DNA of 64,000 nt, taken from contig NZ_JAMKQJ010000011.1 in the NCBI RefSeq assembly GCF_024643205.1, positions 1 to 64,000 on the forward strand, in the 5' to 3' direction. Positions 1-8,516 of this stretch are shown here, in pieces. Position numbers and translations under genes: made by a program. Under the pieces are notes generated by a model. That model saw only the letters and a program-made list of their open reading frames with translations. It had not been told where the DNA came from and made no database searches. Every line of letters begins with the position of its first letter. The stretch's first letter is position 1. This DNA is from Parapedobacter tibetensis (GTDB lineage Bacteria; Bacteroidota; Bacteroidia; Sphingobacteriales; Sphingobacteriaceae).

Positions 1-2
1 AG

Positions 3-128
3 TTTGATTTTTTGTTAGTACGTCTTTGGGAACGCCTGCCAGATCTGGCCAGACCGGTCGATCTTCAGGTTCCGGAGCAAATAGAGGAATTTATAATCAG
101 CTCAGGTCCTTTTCAAGTAAGCGGCTGA
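3..128 (+). CDS. C-terminal fragment of an unrecognised protein, cut by the window edge
   Basis: The frame is open from the left edge and stops with TGA at 126-128. The translation is rich in Leu, Pro, Asp and Glu (it ends ...EEFIISSGPFQVSG) and looks like a genuine amphipathic C-terminus. A competing frame that starts at 26 gives a low-complexity Ser/Gly/Arg product and is less convincing. I do not recognise the family. It may be the tail of a gene lying mostly outside the window, or another remnant of the decayed patch that occupies the next 4 kb. Confidence 0.4.
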   Translation, partial: FDFLLVRLWERLPDLARPVDLQVPEQIEEFIISSGPFQVSG

Positions 129-274
129 ATACGCTAACGATGAAATTAATTAATTTATCAAAAAAAATCTTAGTTTTTTTAGACGGTAAAAAATGTGAAC
201 ATCAAAATAGAGCTGCCGGTGAGTTTTCAGTGGGATCCAAAAACGCAAATAATTCGTTTATCCTTTTGACGCTT

Positions 275-829
275 TCAAACAACTGTCTTTTGCTTTTTCC
301 TGTATTTCAAAAAAGCCACGAAATCCGACACCTCTTGCCTGAGATTAGCCGGTAAGGAACTGATTTCTGCAAATAATTGAACATCTGATATCGCATGATT
401 TTGCTCAGCTTTACCGTTACTTGGTTTTGCACTTTTCGTTGGCACATCAATCAGATCATATGGAGTATTGAGTAAATTCTGATCCAAATGTAAGAACTCG
501 GACAATTTGCGGATCATGCTTTTTGATAACCCTCGCTTTTTATTCAGTACTTCGGATACAATCCCGCTGCTTCCAATATACGGTTGCAGATCTTTTTGCT
601 TCAACCCCATGTATTCCATTTTGAGTTTGATGATTTCTATGGGGTTGCCAACATCAATGTTGGCATTCTTATTTTCGTAAGCCTCGATCAAATCTGAAAG
701 CAATTCAAACTGTTTTACGAGTTTTTCGTTTTCTTCAAACCCCTCCCGATCACCAAGCTCTTCCAACAAGGCTACCGCCTTATTGTACTCTTCTTCGTTT
801 CTAAACATTTTCATTTTCATGGCTTTCAT
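275..829 (-). CDS. higA: HigA-type antitoxin / HTH regulator
   Basis: The 184-aa protein has a Cro/C1-like helix-turn-helix at about residues 65-120, with the recognition segment around GSSGIVSEVLNKKRGLS as in HigA-type antitoxins. The last 35 residues (LPANLRQEVSDFVAFLKYR) resemble a DUF2281-like C-terminal helix often found on small antitoxins. It follows the toxin gene with an ATGA overlap (826-829), so the two are translationally coupled. By family knowledge it binds and neutralises the toxin and represses its own operon. The toxin-first order is the usual HigBA arrangement. The HTH and the pairing are seen; the activity is inferred. Confidence 0.85.
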   Translation of the reverse strand: MKAMKMKMFRNEEEYNKAVALLEELGDREGFEENEKLVKQFELLSDLIEAYENKNANIDVGNPIEIIKLKMEYMGLKQKDLQPYIGSSGIVSEVLNKKRGLSKSMIRKLSEFLHLDQNLLNTPYDLIDVPTKSAKPSNGKAEQNHAISDVQLFAEISSLPANLRQEVSDFVAFLKYRKKQKTVV

Positions 830-1164
830 TTAAACATTTCTACAGTATACTGCTTGTTTAGTTTGCAAAGCTTTGAATATTCTGCGTGTGTACCGATCCA
901 CTTAACGTAAATCACGGATTGCTTCAATTTGGAGTGAAATTGATATTTAATGATGATCCGTATGTGATTTCCTTTAATGTCAATTACAGCGCGTTCGCCT
1001 CCGATAATATCTACAGCCTTTGCTCCAAACGATTCGACAATATCTTGGGGCTTTTCCCACGTTAGTGTTTTGACCAACGATACCCAAGCTTCGAGAGCGT
1101 CCTTTACTTTCGGATTTGTTTCGATATATTTACCTATCGAAGTAACTTTTACGATTCTAATCAT
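826..1164 (-). CDS. higB: HigB-type mRNA interferase toxin
   Basis: This 112-aa protein (starting MIRIVKVTSIG) matches the HigB_toxin family of ribosome-dependent mRNA endonucleases with a RelE-like fold. Supporting features are a basic, beta-rich C-terminal half with IDIKGNHIRIIIKY and IYVKWIGTHAEYSKL. A longer reading frame reaches 1218, but its extra 18 residues (MRVNYYLCNRER...) are not family-like, so the start at 1164 is preferred. It overlaps the antitoxin gene by 4 bp. It lies among broken genes in the first 4 kb, in keeping with mobile or accessory DNA. The protein appears full length. Confidence 0.85.
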   Translation of the reverse strand: MIRIVKVTSIGKYIETNPKVKDALEAWVSLVKTLTWEKPQDIVESFGAKAVDIIGGERAVIDIKGNHIRIIIKYQFHSKLKQSVIYVKWIGTHAEYSKLCKLNKQYTVEMFK

Positions 1165-1399
1165 GTTATTATGCCGATGATTTCGCTCTCGATTACAAAG
1201 GTAATAATTTACTCTCAAAACGAGAGGTTTTTTTGTGTTTTTTCAAATCCAGAAATTGTCTACAGGAAGTTTCCTACAACGCAAAAAAACCCGAGCCAAT
1301 TTTAAGCTGGAATTGTGGAAGGCACATATTTCGCCGCTTCCAAAGTACTACTTCCCTATTTTGTCGCATATGCCCCGTTTAAACAATTAGGCATGTTTG

Positions 1400-1407
1400 T
1401 ATCTTTG
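1400..1407 (+). promoter_or_regulatory. Candidate Bacteroidota -7 element (TATCTTTG)
   Basis: An exact TAnnTTTG match lies 17 bp before the ATG of the AraC-like stub at 1425. There is no clear TTG at the -33 position. It looks like a surviving promoter in front of a truncated gene. Confidence 0.4.
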
Positions 1408-1424
1408 AAGTTAGTTAGGACGCT

Positions 1425-1505
1425 ATGAAATCAATATATCTCCATCCGGCTCCCTGTATTGCAGAATACGTTCATGAATTGCTTATTATTGAAAACTTCC
1501 AATAA
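1425..1505 (+). pseudogene. 26-codon remnant of an AraC-type regulator
   Basis: The translation MKSIYLHPAPCIAEYVHELL continues with IIENFQ and then stops. This is the pattern of the extreme N-terminus of Bacteroidota AraC-family regulators, whose ligand-binding domain starts with a Pro-rich strand followed by (I/L)xxYVxxxxxIE. No continuation was found in another frame downstream, so the rest of the gene (about 250 codons) is gone. A promoter-like TATCTTTG sits just upstream. The family assignment from so short a stretch is tentative. Confidence 0.4.
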
Positions 1506-1567
1506 AAATATTTTCACCGGAATCGATATAGCAAGGAAGCACCACAAGCTGTATGACAGCCGACCGC

Positions 1568-1954
1568 CTACAGTTCATACAATTCGATAGGTAACCGGTC
1601 GGGGTCGTTAAAAAACGTAAACTTCTTTTGGGTATATTCATCAATCCGTATGGGCTCTACGGCTATATTACGGGAATCGAGGAAGGCAACCCATTCCGAA
1701 ATGTTATCGACCCCAAAGGCAATATGCCGAAGCCCGGTTGCTTCGGGCCTGGTAGCCCGCGCCGGTGGATTGGGAAATGAAAACAACTCGATGAGGTATT
1801 GTCCATTCAAGGATAAATCCAATTTGAACGACTGGCGCTCTTTCCGGTACACTTCATTCACGACTGCAAACCCTAAAATTTCGGTATAAAATTTTTTAGA
1901 GACTTCGTAGTCCGTGCAGATAATGGCAATGTGATGCAGTTGGCTTATTTTCAT
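1568..1954 (-). CDS. VOC-superfamily metalloenzyme, YaeR/GloA2-like
   Basis: The 128-aa single-domain vicinal-oxygen-chelate protein closely follows the YaeR/GloA2 pattern. It opens with LHHIAIICTDYEVSKKFYTEILGF (first metal-ligand His and paired beta-alpha-beta units). It continues with NGQYLIELFSFPNPP, then GLRHIAFGVDN (second His), and ends FFNDPDRLPIELYEL with the C-terminal Glu ligand. Length and motif order are complete. Glyoxalase-like activity is assumed from the family and the true substrate is unknown. The gene is isolated between degenerate sequence on both sides. Confidence 0.85.
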   Translation of the reverse strand: MKISQLHHIAIICTDYEVSKKFYTEILGFAVVNEVYRKERQSFKLDLSLNGQYLIELFSFPNPPARATRPEATGLRHIAFGVDNISEWVAFLDSRNIAVEPIRIDEYTQKKFTFFNDPDRLPIELYEL

Positions 1955-2289
1955 CGGTATAAATTACTTTCAATGGTGATGAAGCTATCGTGATTTTATC
2001 TTTTCTGCTATGAGCCTTTGCAAAATCATGATGGTTCGTTTTTTCAAAAACCAAAAATGCAACTTCAGGACGAATAACTGAAGGAAACGTGAGGAAGGAA
2101 TATTAAGTTAACGTTCTGGTGATATTCGAGATTTAACTTTGTGTAATGAACCCATGCTAACGCACTGGTTTTATCCAAGTTCTGTACAATGATTTCTACA
2201 GGCCTGCTGCGGCAAAACACTCCAACGGAAGAACGGGTTGGCTAATTATTTTGAACGTCAGTTCACCCCTGATTTTTTAGGGATATGCC
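1955..2289. other. Gap with traces of a decayed gene
   Basis: No intact gene is visible. A promoter-like TAACTTTG lies at 2134-2141, followed by an ATG at 2154. Reading onward on the plus strand, two adjacent frames give protein-like pieces: LYNDFYRPAAAKHSNGRTGW at about 2182-2241, then GLANYFERQFTPDFLG at about 2236-2280. This suggests a frameshifted remnant of an unidentified protein. It could also be chance. Confidence 0.3.
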
Positions 2290-2775
2290 TTAAGCCAGTT
2301 TATAAATAAATTCCTCTATCTCCGTTTGCCGTGCATTTGCAAAACCTTTGTCAGCGCCTATTTTGACAAAACCACATTTTTCCAAAACTTTTTGTGAACC
2401 GAAATTATCAAACGCTACTCGCCCAAAAACGGGTCTCGTCGTTTCAATCTCAAGAAGGTTCTTTAGTGCTTTTGTTGCAATTCCTTTTCCCCAAAAGTTT
2501 CTGTCTATCCAATAGGTAATTTCCGTATCACCTTCCATTATAAACTTCGCAACACTTCCTACGATGACATTGTCAACTATAATGGTCTGATTATTTACGG
2601 TTGGGTCGCTCAATAATTTTGTGTATTTAGTCAAATATGCCGTTTTGTCTGTCGGGTCTTTTGGTGTAAACGCAGCTAAATAATTCGCTTCTTTGTTAAG
2701 CTGAAACTGAAAGAAATTATCCAAGTCTGCAACTTCTGTTCGTCTAAGTTTTATGTTGAGTTTGTTTTTTGTCAT
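2290..2775 (-). CDS. GNAT-family N-acetyltransferase, RimJ/RimL-like
   Basis: The 161-aa protein has the RimJ/RimL (Acetyltransf_3) layout: N-terminal LRRTEVADLDNFFQF, central YWIDRNFWGKGIATKALKNLL containing the acetyl-CoA pyrophosphate loop (here WGKGIAT), and FDNFGSQKVLEKCGFVKIG near the C-terminus. The length is normal and the frame intact. It should transfer an acetyl group from acetyl-CoA to an amine or protein N-terminus; the substrate cannot be told. It stands alone in the decayed accessory patch. Confidence 0.85.
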   Translation of the reverse strand: MTKNKLNIKLRRTEVADLDNFFQFQLNKEANYLAAFTPKDPTDKTAYLTKYTKLLSDPTVNNQTIIVDNVIVGSVAKFIMEGDTEITYWIDRNFWGKGIATKALKNLLEIETTRPVFGRVAFDNFGSQKVLEKCGFVKIGADKGFANARQTEIEEFIYKLA

Positions 2776-3162
2776 TTTGTTTCGCGTGGTCGCTCGGTAT
2801 TAACCCAAGGTACTAAAACCTCATCATCTTCAATATAGTGGGCCGTCGCTGCGGGTCAGCTTGCTCCGCAATATCCACTTCATCTATTTCATGGCATTAA
2901 GATAAATAAAATTTGTCAATTCATTTACAATTTATGATGGAAGTGAGTGGTGTAACAATGATATACAATCAATTCGCAAAGTCCCAATAGACCAGCACAT
3001 TAGCGCCAATAGTGATATTAATGGCACCAATTGTTTATCCGATACTATTTTGATTGCTTATTTTTATTGCAGGAATGGTTTTTGGATACAACCTGATGTG
3101 ATTTGGATACTTTTAATCAGGTTGCATGACGTAGCTTTGTTATAAATTAAAATAATGAATCT
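2776..3162. other. Gap with promoter-like site, otherwise featureless
   Basis: I see no convincing coding sequence on either strand. A TAGCTTTG element at 3132-3139 matches the Bacteroidota -7 consensus and is positioned to serve the reductase start at 3163. The rest is AT-rich and probably decayed. Confidence 0.4.
3132..3139 (+). promoter_or_regulatory. Candidate -7 element (TAGCTTTG) of the broken reductase gene
   Basis: An exact TAnnTTTG match lies 23 bp upstream of the ATG at 3163. No well-spaced TTG at -33 was found. Confidence 0.4.
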
Positions 3163-3607
3163 ATGAGCAACATTAAAGAAGTGAAATTGGGCAGTCAGGG
3201 ACTTACTGTACCAACGATTGGTCTGGGCTGTATGGGTATGACAACAGGGTTCGGGGTAGAAATATACGGAAAAGCAGATGAGAAAGAAGCGATTGCTACT
3301 ATTCATCGTTCATTAGAGTTGGGCGGTAATTTTTTGGACACGGCGGATATATATAGTCCTTTTCTCAACGAACGGCTAATTGCAAAAGCCATTCAGGGAA
3401 ACAGGGAGAAATACATTATAGCCACAAAATTCGGGTTTGAAATTGACGATAATGGACAAGCTACAGGTGCAATAAATGGCAGTAAAAGTTATGTAAAAAA
3501 AGCCGTAGAGCGTTCATTAAAAAATCTTGGTACGGATTATATTGACTTGTATTACCTGCATCGATTGGACACCAATTGAAGAGACCGTAGAAGCAATGGG
3601 CGAATTG
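3163..3607 (+). pseudogene. Aldo/keto reductase, frameshifted and truncated
   Basis: The N-terminal 138 codons are a typical AKR: LTVPTIGLGCMGMT, then FLDTADIYSPFLNERLIAKA (the catalytic Asp and Tyr region), then IIATKFGFEID, and DYIDLYYLHRLD. The frame stops at 3577-3579. The next part of the barrel, TPIEETVEAMGEL, continues in the +2-shifted frame from about 3568, so a small deletion occurred near LDPNTP. After MGEL the homology ends, because the sequence passes directly into a RhuM fragment. About 180 C-terminal residues of a normal AKR are absent. NADPH-dependent activity is not expected. Confidence 0.85.
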
Positions 3608-3736
3608 TTTGGCGTGGAGGTTAACACCATCAATTATCACCTAAAAGAGATTTTTAAAAGCGGTGAACTCAAGGCAGATTCAGTTATTCGAAAAATTCGA
3701 ATAACTGCCGATAACGGCAAAAAACACAAACGCTGA
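3596..3736 (+). pseudogene. RhuM-family (virulence protein) fragment fused to the broken reductase
   Basis: From codon 3596 the translation reads MGELFGVEVNTINYHLKEIF, then KSGELKADSVIRKIRITADNGKK before a stop at 3734-3736. This is the N-terminal HTH-like segment of RhuM/Fic-associated proteins, which in intact form reads MAELFGV...IFxxGEL..SV..K...TA.DGK and runs for some 330 residues. It is in the same frame as the shifted reductase tail. The junction falls in the shared M-x-E-L-F stretch, suggesting recombination at micro-homology. Both partners are fragments. Confidence 0.7.
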
Positions 3737-3939
3737 ACGAAGAAAGGAAAGAAATAATACAGAAAAGTTCAGCATGGATACCTTGAAAAACACAGCGAAA
3801 TAGCTTAACATTGGATCTATCCTATGGAGATGACCACCGAATATAAAAAACCTTAAACTGGCGTAAGGCATCAAAGGCCCGTGAGTGGGGTACCTTGTGC
3901 CTGACAATAAAACCAAGCGTGTAGCTTGATGGTCTGTAT

Positions 3940-3959
3940 GAAGCCACAGGCTTCTTTTT
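3940..3959 (+). terminator. Intrinsic terminator, plus strand
   Basis: The stem GAAGCC/GGCTTC with loop ACA (3940-3954) is followed directly by five T. It lies downstream of the reductase::RhuM chimera and upstream of the radC remnant. Confidence 0.5.
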
Positions 3960-4034
3960 ATTGAGTGGATCCAAGTTAGGCCAGCCGCATTTCCCGACTC
4001 CTAAACTTGACCCAATGTCGGGCAGCGGCCTGTG

Positions 4035-4145
4035 CAAAGAGTGAAACATGCGGGCAAGTTATTAGATATACGGTTGTTGGATCACCTGATCATCACTAAA
4101 GAAAGGTACTGTTCATTCGCTGAAAAAGTGATCACTTCCGGATAA
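4035..4145 (+). pseudogene. 3' end of a radC-like (JAB/MPN domain) gene
   Basis: In one frame the sequence reads QRVKHAGKLLDIRLLDHLII followed by TKERYCSFAEKVITSG and a stop at 4143-4145. This is the conserved C-terminus of RadC/JAB proteins (ltxRlxxAGxLLdIxLLDHLIIt...ySFae). Weaker, frame-broken similarity to the preceding NHPSGNLTPS segment may begin near 3985. The JAMM metal site and the first ~110 residues are missing. Such radC-like genes are common in Bacteroidota mobile elements. The fragment overlaps by 14 bp the end of the convergent hydrolase gene. Confidence 0.7.
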
Positions 4146-5076
4146 ACTCACAGACCGCTTTCGTAAAAGTTGCATTATTCTCATAATACAACAAATGCCC
4201 ACCGTCTATCTTCACTACTCTCTGATCTGGAAATTTGAATAACCGGTAATGATTGATCCCGATGGCATGGTCCCTTGTGCCGGTGATCACCAGCACGGGC
4301 AGCGAAAGTTTAGACGTCATGCCGGTAAAGTCCTGTGCATATTCAGGATAAACAACAGGCTTGGTGGTATCTAACAGCGGTACAACAATGGCCATTCCAA
4401 AGTCATTGGTACGGGGGTACTTATCATCGAGGCTGTCCAGTTTAATGATGGTTTGAATATCATCCGTCAGGAATTTGTAGCCGATGCGTTTTTGGCTCAT
4501 TTCTTTCCTTACTGCCGTCATGGCCTGCAATAAGGAATCTTTATCCGTCCGCTGAACGATAGTGTCTTTATTTAGTAAGTGGTATCCATATTCCACCTGT
4601 TCCTTTATAGAGGTGGTGTTGAAAAAGTGAAGCGTTGAATTGGCCAGTATTAAACCATATACATGATCAGGATATTTCCTAGCATAATTGACGGCAATGA
4701 TTCCGCCAAAGGAATGGCTGAGCAGGTATACTTTATCCAATTTCAGTCTCACCCTCAATTCTTCAATATCCTCCACCATTCTGTTTAAGCTGTAATCAGC
4801 GGCATTATGGGAGGAGCCGGAGCCACGCTGATCGTAATACACCATCGTCAAACATTGCTCAAGGGATTGACCGCCAATTTTTTCGAAAGAAAGAAAACCA
4901 CCACCGGGGCCACCGTGAACAAAGATACAGGGGTAGCCCTGCCCTGCTACTTTAACCGCCAGCTGAATGGAATCACTGGTAAGGATGGTTGTATCCGCAT
5001 TGGATAATTGAACATAGCTGGCTTTGGGTTGGCAAGCCGCTATGAGTAACAGGATCATTGCAAAAGGGATACGCAT
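4132..5076 (-). CDS. Alpha/beta-hydrolase lipoprotein, prolyl-iminopeptidase-like
   Basis: The 314-aa protein starts with a lipoprotein signal (MRIPFAMILLLIAAC; lipobox LIAAC, Cys15), so it should be anchored in an envelope membrane. It carries the S33-peptidase marks: oxyanion segment HGGPGGG at about 54-60, YYDQRGSGSS near 80, nucleophile elbow SHSFGG with Ser122, an acid in GTRDHAI and a His in DGGHLLYYEN. The catalytic triad looks complete. S33 members cleave N-terminal proline from peptides, but ester or lactone hydrolysis is possible. It is transcribed alone, convergent with the radC remnant. Confidence 0.8.
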   Translation of the reverse strand: MRIPFAMILLLIAACQPKASYVQLSNADTTILTSDSIQLAVKVAGQGYPCIFVHGGPGGGFLSFEKIGGQSLEQCLTMVYYDQRGSGSSHNAADYSLNRMVEDIEELRVRLKLDKVYLLSHSFGGIIAVNYARKYPDHVYGLILANSTLHFFNTTSIKEQVEYGYHLLNKDTIVQRTDKDSLLQAMTAVRKEMSQKRIGYKFLTDDIQTIIKLDSLDDKYPRTNDFGMAIVVPLLDTTKPVVYPEYAQDFTGMTSKLSLPVLVITGTRDHAIGINHYRLFKFPDQRVVKIDGGHLLYYENNATFTKAVCEFIRK

Positions 5077-5230
5077 AAGCGGAATTTGGTTAAACTATAG
5101 CAAATATATGTTGGGTGTCCATGTTCGTGAGCAATTTATCAGTGAATAATAAGCCCCTAAACTTGTACCAGTGTTTGGGTGATTTAACCTACGCGGAACT
5201 GGTAAAACTCCGTGGGTACTGAAATCGCGT

Positions 5231-7909
5231 TTATGGCATACGGCATTCAAAATGATAGGTTCCAGAACCAATTTCCGATTTATTGGTCGTTTCCTTACCA
5301 TCTTTCCATTCAGCAGCGGGCAAGGTTACCGTTGCTCGGGCATTCGCAGGGACCTCCACATCAAGCTTAAATAAGCCGTCTTCAATCTTCCAGGAGGAAG
5401 TAACCCATCCATAAGGCGTATTCAGTTCACCTGAAGCGCTGGTGATCCCACCACCAGGTTTCGGAACGAGGTTGATTTTTTTATACCCCGGAGCGGCAGG
5501 ATCAGCATTGATACCCGCTATGTTCCTGTACATCCAATCGCCAATGGCGCCATAGGCATAGTGGTTGTATGAGTTCATATCAGGTGTTTGAAAACTTCCG
5601 TTGGGTTTGATACCGTCCCAGCGTTCCCATATGGTGGTAGCACCCATTTTAACCGGGTACAACCAAGAGGGATAGCTCTCCTGCATCAACAGGTCATAAG
5701 CCACTTGGATGTGGCCAAAACGTGTCAACACATGGCATAGGTAGGGCGTACCTAAAAACCCTGTAGTAAGGTGGTTGCCATAATCTTTTATGTTTCTCAC
5801 CAGGCGGTCTGCCGCCGACACCCGTAGGTCTTCCGGCAGCATATCAAACTGCAATGCCAGTACATAGGCCGTTTGCGTGCCCGAAACCAGTCTACCGTTA
5901 CTGGTCATGTATTCTTTTACAAAGGCTTCTTTGATGTGATTGAGCAATGCGGTGTACTCAGCTACATCTTCTTTTTTGCCCAATACTTGAGCGGCATTTA
6001 TCAGTAACTGCGTGGAGTGTGCGTAAAAAGCCTGTGCAATTAGGTATTTATCGGTCACGGCAGCTCTGCCATCATTGTCGTCATCCGGACGGTAGAATAA
6101 CCAGTCGCCAAAATGGAACCCGGTGTTCCAAAGGTTATCCTTAGCCACGGATGTCATATAACCAACCCAATTTTTCATGCTTTCATATTGCACTTCCAGC
6201 AAACGCTTGTCCCCATATGCCACATACATATCCCAGGGAATGATCGTGGATGCGTCGGCCCATCCGGCAGACCCACCATCATTCGCGCCCAGCACATTAG
6301 GGATCACATGCGGAATCGATCCATTAGGCTGTTGGTCTGCCCTTACATCGTGAAGCCACTTGGTAAAGAAACCGGCCACGTCCATATTGTAGGCCGCCGT
6401 ATTAGCAAAGGCCTGCGCATCGCCGGTCCAGCCCAAGCGTTCATCACGTTGCGGACAATCGGTAGGTACATCCAGAAAATTACCTTTTTGCCCCCATTGA
6501 ATGTTGTGCTGCAACTGGTTGAGCATGGGATTGGAAGTAACGAATTTACCAGTAATTGCCATCTCTGAATAGAGGGCAACAGCGGTTAGGTCTTCTGCAC
6601 GGACCTCACCTGGATACCCCTCCACCTTCACATACCGGAACCCCTGAAAAGTAAAATGAGGTTCGAATACCTGATCGGTATTTTCGTTAAGTATGTAGGT
6701 ATTTTGTGCTTTCGCCGATCTCAGGTTTTCGGTGTAGAAGTTTCCTTCCTTGTCCAGCACTTCTGCATGGCTTAGCGTGATTTTGGTACCGGAAGGGCCC
6801 CTTGCTTTGAGCATTACCCATCCAACAAGGTTTTGCCCAAAATCAACCACCGTTTCTCCTTTAGGGGTTTTAAATATCTTTAAGGCCTTAAACTCCTCAT
6901 GCTTTTTGACCATGGGGCCACTCATACCGACCAGTTGCTCTGATCCCTTTTCAAGAATCCGGACATTTACCCATGAACTGTCTTCTGTATACCCTGCGGC
7001 CGACCAACCAGCCTTCTCCTTCCTCGCATCATAGATCTCCCCGTCATAAATATCAGACGCCAGTATCGGGCCGTATGAGGTCTTCCAACTTTCGTCCGTG
7101 TCAATCGATTCCCTGGTCCCATCGGTATATTCGACTTCCAATTGCATCAGTAAAGCCCTGGTATCGCCATAAAAATTCTGCTGACCTGCAAAACCTATTC
7201 TTCCCTTGTACCAGCCATTGCCCAGCGTTACGCCTATCGTGTTTGCGCCATTTTTCAAATCAGCCGTCACATCATAAACCTGATATTGAAGGTGATTCTT
7301 GTAGCTGGTCCAACCTGGCGCAAAGTAGGCATCACTAATGCGCTGTCCGTTGATATTTACTTCATATAAACCCTTCGCTGTGATGTAAGCCAATGCGGAT
7401 TTGATTTTCTTTTTCAAGGCAAACTCTTTTCTGAACAACGGGCTTCTCACTGAAGTATCCTTGCCATTCACTGAAATCCACTGAGCAGTCCAGTCTATGG
7501 CTTTCAGACCTGTCTGCCAAAACTGAACACTGCTCCATGCAGAGGTATTGCCATGATTGTCCTTAACCCTAACCTGCCAGAAATAGTGTTTTTTTGATTG
7601 CAATGCAGGTCCTGCGTAAGGAATAAGTACCGACTTGTCTGATTTGGCAGCACCTTCCCATACGATCGCCTTTCCCGATGTCAGCCCATTTTTATCTGTG
7701 CCAACCCTGATTTCATAGGCAGTCTGCTGTGTGTTTTTTAATGGTGATAGGAGCTTCCAGCTCAATCTTGGTGCAGGGGCATCTATAGCTAAGGGATTAT
7801 TGAGGTGCTCAACCCTAAGGTCACTCACATGGAGTTTCTGAGCCAAGCACGTAAAACTTGGCATGATCAATAATGCTAAAAGAAAACTCTTGATGGAAAC
7901 GTTGCTCAT
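5231..7909 (-). CDS. GH78 alpha-L-rhamnosidase, secreted
   Basis: The 892-aa protein has a signal peptide (residues 1-23, ending CLAQ). Next come an Fn3-like N-domain (about 27-135), two beta-sandwich regions of the Bac_rhamnosid type (about 155-440), an (alpha/alpha)6 barrel (about 445-790) and a C-terminal beta domain. The family signature DCPQRDERLGWTGDAQ sits at 484-499 with the likely general acid Glu490. The second acidic site, WERWD, is at 761-765. It should release terminal alpha-L-rhamnose from plant or microbial glycans in the periplasm. No SusC/SusD pair lies beside it, so it is not in an obvious polysaccharide-utilisation locus. Confidence 0.92.
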   Translation of the reverse strand: MSNVSIKSFLLALLIMPSFTCLAQKLHVSDLRVEHLNNPLAIDAPAPRLSWKLLSPLKNTQQTAYEIRVGTDKNGLTSGKAIVWEGAAKSDKSVLIPYAGPALQSKKHYFWQVRVKDNHGNTSAWSSVQFWQTGLKAIDWTAQWISVNGKDTSVRSPLFRKEFALKKKIKSALAYITAKGLYEVNINGQRISDAYFAPGWTSYKNHLQYQVYDVTADLKNGANTIGVTLGNGWYKGRIGFAGQQNFYGDTRALLMQLEVEYTDGTRESIDTDESWKTSYGPILASDIYDGEIYDARKEKAGWSAAGYTEDSSWVNVRILEKGSEQLVGMSGPMVKKHEEFKALKIFKTPKGETVVDFGQNLVGWVMLKARGPSGTKITLSHAEVLDKEGNFYTENLRSAKAQNTYILNENTDQVFEPHFTFQGFRYVKVEGYPGEVRAEDLTAVALYSEMAITGKFVTSNPMLNQLQHNIQWGQKGNFLDVPTDCPQRDERLGWTGDAQAFANTAAYNMDVAGFFTKWLHDVRADQQPNGSIPHVIPNVLGANDGGSAGWADASTIIPWDMYVAYGDKRLLEVQYESMKNWVGYMTSVAKDNLWNTGFHFGDWLFYRPDDDNDGRAAVTDKYLIAQAFYAHSTQLLINAAQVLGKKEDVAEYTALLNHIKEAFVKEYMTSNGRLVSGTQTAYVLALQFDMLPEDLRVSAADRLVRNIKDYGNHLTTGFLGTPYLCHVLTRFGHIQVAYDLLMQESYPSWLYPVKMGATTIWERWDGIKPNGSFQTPDMNSYNHYAYGAIGDWMYRNIAGINADPAAPGYKKINLVPKPGGGITSASGELNTPYGWVTSSWKIEDGLFKLDVEVPANARATVTLPAAEWKDGKETTNKSEIGSGTYHFECRMP

Positions 7910-7927
7910 GTAACATATAATTGGATC

Positions 7928-7937
7928 ATACTAGTAT
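7928..7937. repeat. Palindrome upstream of the rhamnosidase gene
   Basis: ATACTAGTAT is a perfect 10-bp palindrome flanked by GGAT and CC, 19 bp before the rhamnosidase start. A related GGATTAGTATCATG lies at about 7961-7974. It may be an operator, but no regulator can be assigned. Confidence 0.25.
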
Positions 7938-8012
7938 CCGTAACATTTTTTGGATTAGTATCATGCACTATCCTGTATTTTTGGAAACAATGATGTCTGA
8001 TCCACCAGGCGT

Positions 8013-8387
8013 TTATTTTACCATGGGCAAGTATTTAGCACGATTATCTATAATTACCCAAAGGTTTATCGCCAATAGTATCAAGGGGATTAGCAGGGTA
8101 GCCGGATCATGTGTCATGTGGTGGACAATAATCCCTACCATTATTGGAAAAATGACAATGGCGCCCAAAGCCCTGTATTTGGGGATAGCAATCAGGATGC
8201 CTCCCAGGATTTCCCCAATGGCTATCAAAGGGAGCACCCACTCAATGGTGCCGAATGCTCCAAAGATGGTCATCTGCTCGGGTGTGAGCTCCGGCATTGG
8301 CATGTAATTAAAAAGTTTGTTTAATCCTGAATTGACCATCATCAAACCGAAGAGGATGGTTAGTACCAATAAGATTTTCTGTTTCAT
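8013..8387 (-). CDS. DoxX-family small membrane protein
   Basis: The protein is 124 aa with four hydrophobic segments. It begins MKQKILLVLTILFGLMMVNSG, followed by the DoxX-like NKLFNYMPMP, and has GEILGGILIAIPKYRALGA in the middle. The frame extends to 8432, but the extra 15 residues are polar and unlike the family, and an AAGG lies a little upstream of 8387, so the shorter start is chosen. DoxX proteins are inner-membrane proteins of unclear function, some linked to thiol or redox metabolism. It is transcribed alone on the minus strand. Confidence 0.75.
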   Translation of the reverse strand: MKQKILLVLTILFGLMMVNSGLNKLFNYMPMPELTPEQMTIFGAFGTIEWVLPLIAIGEILGGILIAIPKYRALGAIVIFPIMVGIIVHHMTHDPATLLIPLILLAINLWVIIDNRAKYLPMVK

Positions 8388-8516
8388 AATTTTACATTTT
8401 TCCTTGGTTAAACTTTTATTGTTGATATACAAAAATAAGTATTCTTGTCAGATAACCTAATAGGCTAACAAGAAACGAGCAGCCGGGGAAGCCGGCCGGC
8501 AGGGTTCCTCTGCAAA

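Noticed and set aside
26..355. Open frame giving a Ser/Gly/Arg-rich 109-aa product
   Set aside because: The composition is not protein-like and the frame overlaps both a better C-terminal fragment (3-128) and the higA end.
3822..4049. Minus-strand 75-aa frame opposite the radC remnant
   Set aside because: No family-like pattern, and the plus strand carries clear RadC similarity and a terminator.
7928..7974. Possible paired operators before the rhamnosidase gene
   Set aside because: The two ATACTA/TAGTAT units do not align as a consistent repeat or inverted repeat; only the central palindrome is kept as a low-confidence feature.
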